Notes under the pieces: generated by a model
Database searches by the model: none
What the model saw: the letters and a program-made list of their open reading frames with translations, nothing else
What the model was told of the DNA's origin: nothing
Part shown: positions 5,346-7,342 of the stretch, piece by piece
Layout: the number at the start of each line of letters is the position of its first letter
How positions within the stretch are numbered: the stretch's first letter is position 1
From: an uncultured Clostridium sp.
Lineage (GTDB): Bacteria; Bacillota; Clostridia; Lachnospirales; Lachnospiraceae
Assembly: GCA_900553925.1 (NCBI GenBank)
Contig: USFH01000111.1
Coordinates: 1-7,342 of the forward strand
DNA: 7,342 nt
Reading direction: 5' to 3'
Translations under genes and position numbers: made by a program

Positions 5346-6823
5346 AGAAGACATGGAATCGATTGATTATTATCTGTGTTGTTCTGCTTGCTGCGGTTGC
5401 CTGTGGAACCATTATTTTTCTGATGCCATATTACAATGAATATAAGGTGTTTGATGGTATTGAAGCAGGACAGTGGACGCAAGTGCAGAGGAATTACGAA
5501 TCTCTGGACAGCAGCCGTCAGAAGGCGGTACAGGAGATGCTTCCGGCATACGCAAAGCATGTGTGTCTGGAATATCAGACCGGAGAGAAGGATTATATTT
5601 ATACCGTTGCTGCATTTGATGCAATCAACAGTATCGACGCGACGAAGAGCATATGTACAAAATACAACACGATTGTAAACCGGATGGAGTACCGGGATGC
5701 GATTGAGGAAATCTACGACGCAAACCAGAACTACAATAGCGAGGGCACCGTACGGGCGAAAGAAACGATCAATAATATCAATCTCCGTCTTGACGCGGAC
5801 ACGAAGAAGGAAGTTGTTCTTGAGGTATTGAACGAGAAATATCAGCAGTATCTCGCACAGGAGATTACCCAGGAAGCAATGAACAGCTATCTGGCGATCA
5901 TCAACAATCTGGCGGCAGATATTAAGGACTATGCAGCTGTGATTGAGAATAACACACAGGTTGTGCAAGGGTACAGACAGCTATACGATACAGCACAGAG
6001 CGCATATGATACGGGAGATTACCTGACTGCAATCAGTATCTGTCAGGCAGTGCAGTTAGATCCGCTGGATCAGGGCTACATAGATAAATACTATTCCCTG
6101 TACCGGCTGGCATATACAACGGGTATGAATTATTATGATTCCCTGTTGGATAATTATATCGAGATCGGGGACAACCAGAATGCGCTTAATCTGCTGGCGA
6201 AGCTTGAAAAGTATTATTCGGATGATATGAACCTTCAGAAATTCAAGCTTCAGATGGCGAAGGATTGGCAGAAAGCATATGTGAAGCTTGCGGAAAATGC
6301 GGATACCGAAATTCAGAAGGCTCTTGCCGAGACAGAGGATGGTGTTCAGATTCTGGATAATCAATATAAGAATATCAAACCGGACAGCATGCTGCTATAT
6401 GATATAGATCAGGATGGCGTACCGGAGGCGTTCTTCTATAACAATATGGAACGTAATGACACCTATGTCAGCTGCTTTATATTCACATATCGCGACGGCG
6501 CATGCCAGTATATCGGTTATGCGAAGGTGCGGAGTTTCTGCAGTGACAGCACATTTGTTGCATTTCCTTGGGCATCGAGCCGGACATCCGGAGACGAGTA
6601 TTGCCTGAAACGGTATGAGGATGGTGTGTTGACGGATGGACCGTATGTGCAGAACGTGGATGGAACGTATTATGTAAATGAACAGGCTGTGGATGAGACG
6701 GAGTATCTGTCACAGCAGAGCGATACGCTTGCCACTGCTCTGAATAAAGGCGTGAAAGATTTCGAAACAGCAGAATTAAAGGACAGCGAAAGCTATATTT
6801 TAGCTTATCAAAATAAAGAATAA
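5342..6823 (+). CDS. Membrane-anchored extracytoplasmic protein with TPR-like helices and a Ca-binding-like loop, function unknown
   Basis: This 493-residue protein has a short basic N-terminus (MKKTWNR) and a hydrophobic segment at 8-28, predicted to anchor it with the rest outside. AVAC (18-21) faintly resembles a lipobox, but the helix continues past the cysteine, so an uncleaved anchor is more likely. Residues about 35-330 are helical and rich in Tyr, Gln and Asn. They include TPR-like pairs, for example AYDTGDYLTAISICQAVQLD (221-240) and EIGDNQNALNLLAKLEKYY (274-292). At 354-362 is DIDQDGVPE, an EF-hand/FG-GAP-like D-x-D-x-D-G-xx-E loop often seen as 'DxDGDGxxE' in secreted Firmicutes proteins. 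A Tyr/Phe-rich, probably beta domain follows (363-450). I recognise no enzyme motif. It is coupled to the preceding gene by a 4-bp overlap, so the two probably form a pair at the envelope. Confidence 0.85.
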   Translation: MKKTWNRLIIICVVLLAAVACGTIIFLMPYYNEYKVFDGIEAGQWTQVQRNYESLDSSRQKAVQEMLPAYAKHVCLEYQTGEKDYIYTVAAFDAINSIDATKSICTKYNTIVNRMEYRDAIEEIYDANQNYNSEGTVRAKETINNINLRLDADTKKEVVLEVLNEKYQQYLAQEITQEAMNSYLAIINNLAADIKDYAAVIENNTQVVQGYRQLYDTAQSAYDTGDYLTAISICQAVQLDPLDQGYIDKYYSLYRLAYTTGMNYYDSLLDNYIEIGDNQNALNLLAKLEKYYSDDMNLQKFKLQMAKDWQKAYVKLAENADTEIQKALAETEDGVQILDNQYKNIKPDSMLLYDIDQDGVPEAFFYNNMERNDTYVSCFIFTYRDGACQYIGYAKVRSFCSDSTFVAFPWASSRTSGDEYCLKRYEDGVLTDGPYVQNVDGTYYVNEQAVDETEYLSQQSDTLATALNKGVKDFETAELKDSESYILAYQNKE

Positions 6824-6832
6824 CGAGAGTGT

Positions 6833-6837
6833 GGAGG
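6833..6837 (+). promoter_or_regulatory. Ribosome binding site of the hydratase gene
   Basis: GGAGG, 5 nt before the ATG at 6843, in the 19 bp separating the two genes. No promoter or terminator fits in this gap, so the hydratase is probably read from the same transcript, unless a promoter lies within the upstream gene. Confidence 0.8.
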
Positions 6838-6842
6838 AAATT

Positions 6843-7342
6843 ATGGTAAAACTTTATGAAACAGGTGCATATTTGTTAAATGGTTCCGAGCTGGTTCCGG
6901 ATGATGGACAGGCACAGGCAGTACTTGCCTCAAAGGGTGTACAGACATCCAAAGAGGATGCATCGAAAAACACAATGGCATATGGAATTCTCGAAGCACA
7001 CAACACTTCGGGTAATATGGAACAGCTTAAAATTAAGTTTGATAAGATGACAAGCCATGATATTACATTTGTCGGTATTATCCAGACAGCAAGAGCATCA
7101 GGACTGACAGAGTTCCCGATTCCTTATGTACTGACAAACTGTCACAACTCTTTGTGCGCAGTAGGCGGAACAATCAACGAGGATGATCATGTATTTGGTC
7201 TTTCCTGTGCGAAGAAATATGGCGGAATCTATGTACCACCTCATCAGGCAGTTATTCATCAGTTCGCAAGAGAGATGCTTGCAGAATGTGGAGCCATGAT
7301 TCTTGGCTCTGACAGCCATACACGTTATGGTGCCCTTGGTAC
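6843..7342 (+). CDS. Aconitase-family hydratase (YbhJ-like), N-terminal 166 residues, cut by right edge
   Basis: The frame is open from ATG 6843 to the window end, giving 166 complete codons; family members are several times longer. It begins MVKLYETGAYLLNG and contains ILGSDSHTRYGALG (153-166). The DSH triplet there (157-159) is the aconitase-superfamily active-site signature. Upstream, GGIYVPPHQAVIHQFAREM (127-145) matches the segment that precedes it in aconitases. The family hydrates and dehydrates hydroxy-acids using a [4Fe-4S] cluster, whose cysteine ligands lie further on and cannot be checked here. At the expected Asp-His pair the sequence reads NCHNS (C100-H101), which may mean a changed substrate or lost activity. 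It resembles the group annotated simply as 'hydratase' in Lachnospiraceae and YbhJ in E. coli more than classical AcnA/AcnB or LeuC. The substrate is unknown. Confidence 0.8.
   Translation, partial: MVKLYETGAYLLNGSELVPDDGQAQAVLASKGVQTSKEDASKNTMAYGILEAHNTSGNMEQLKIKFDKMTSHDITFVGIIQTARASGLTEFPIPYVLTNCHNSLCAVGGTINEDDHVFGLSCAKKYGGIYVPPHQAVIHQFAREMLAECGAMILGSDSHTRYGALG

Noticed and set aside
5393..5404. Lipoprotein lipobox (AVAC) in the second membrane protein
   Set aside because: The -3 residue is Ala rather than Leu and the hydrophobic stretch continues seven residues past the cysteine, so a transmembrane anchor fits better. Not fully excluded.
5135..5968. 277-residue minus-strand ORF opposite the two membrane-protein genes
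   Set aside because: It crosses the coupled ATGA junction of two well-supported genes, is rich in Cys and Ile as antisense frames often are, and lacks start signals.

Overview
The window looks like chromosome of an anaerobic, low-to-moderate-GC Clostridia bacterium, most likely a Lachnospiraceae gut commensal. The reasons are the strong GGAGG-type ribosome sites, a ferredoxin-dependent pyruvate oxidoreductase, an Rpn/PDDEXK_2 protein of the type abundant in that family, and acidic low-complexity membrane proteins. The family call is an inference from protein style; no rRNA or marker gene is present.

Layout. (1) Positions 1-738, minus strand: the N-terminal 246 residues of an Rpn-family PD-(D/E)XK nuclease/putative transposase that runs off the left edge. 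(2) Positions 739-1354: an AT-rich stretch with short direct repeats, a weak plus-strand ORF (852-1262) whose C-terminus resembles the tail of Rpn-type proteins, and a clear hairpin terminator at 1292-1326. (3) Positions 1355-4366, minus strand: a complete four-gene operon, porC-porD-porA-porB (gamma, delta, alpha, beta), encoding a heterotetrameric pyruvate (2-oxoacid):ferredoxin oxidoreductase. It is driven by an extended -10 promoter at about 4410-4437. (4) Positions 4367-4559: a divergent promoter region with a 12-bp tandem repeat and a second well-formed promoter facing right. (5) Positions 4560-7342, plus strand: a membrane protein with a heptapeptide repeat; a second membrane-anchored, extracytoplasmic protein with helical repeats and a Ca-binding-like loop, overlapping the first by ATGA; then the start of an aconitase-family hydratase cut by the right edge.

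How the genes work together. The por genes make one enzyme: porC and porA with porB form the thiamine-diphosphate oxidoreductase core, and porD carries two [4Fe-4S] clusters that pass electrons to ferredoxin, yielding acetyl-CoA and CO2. The two membrane proteins are translationally coupled and probably act together at the cell envelope, function unknown. The hydratase follows closely and may be co-transcribed, but no functional link can be read from sequence.

No RNA genes, CRISPR arrays or intact insertion sequences were seen. Most of the window is ordinary core metabolism. The less explained parts are the repeat-bearing membrane pair and the Rpn-adjacent debris.
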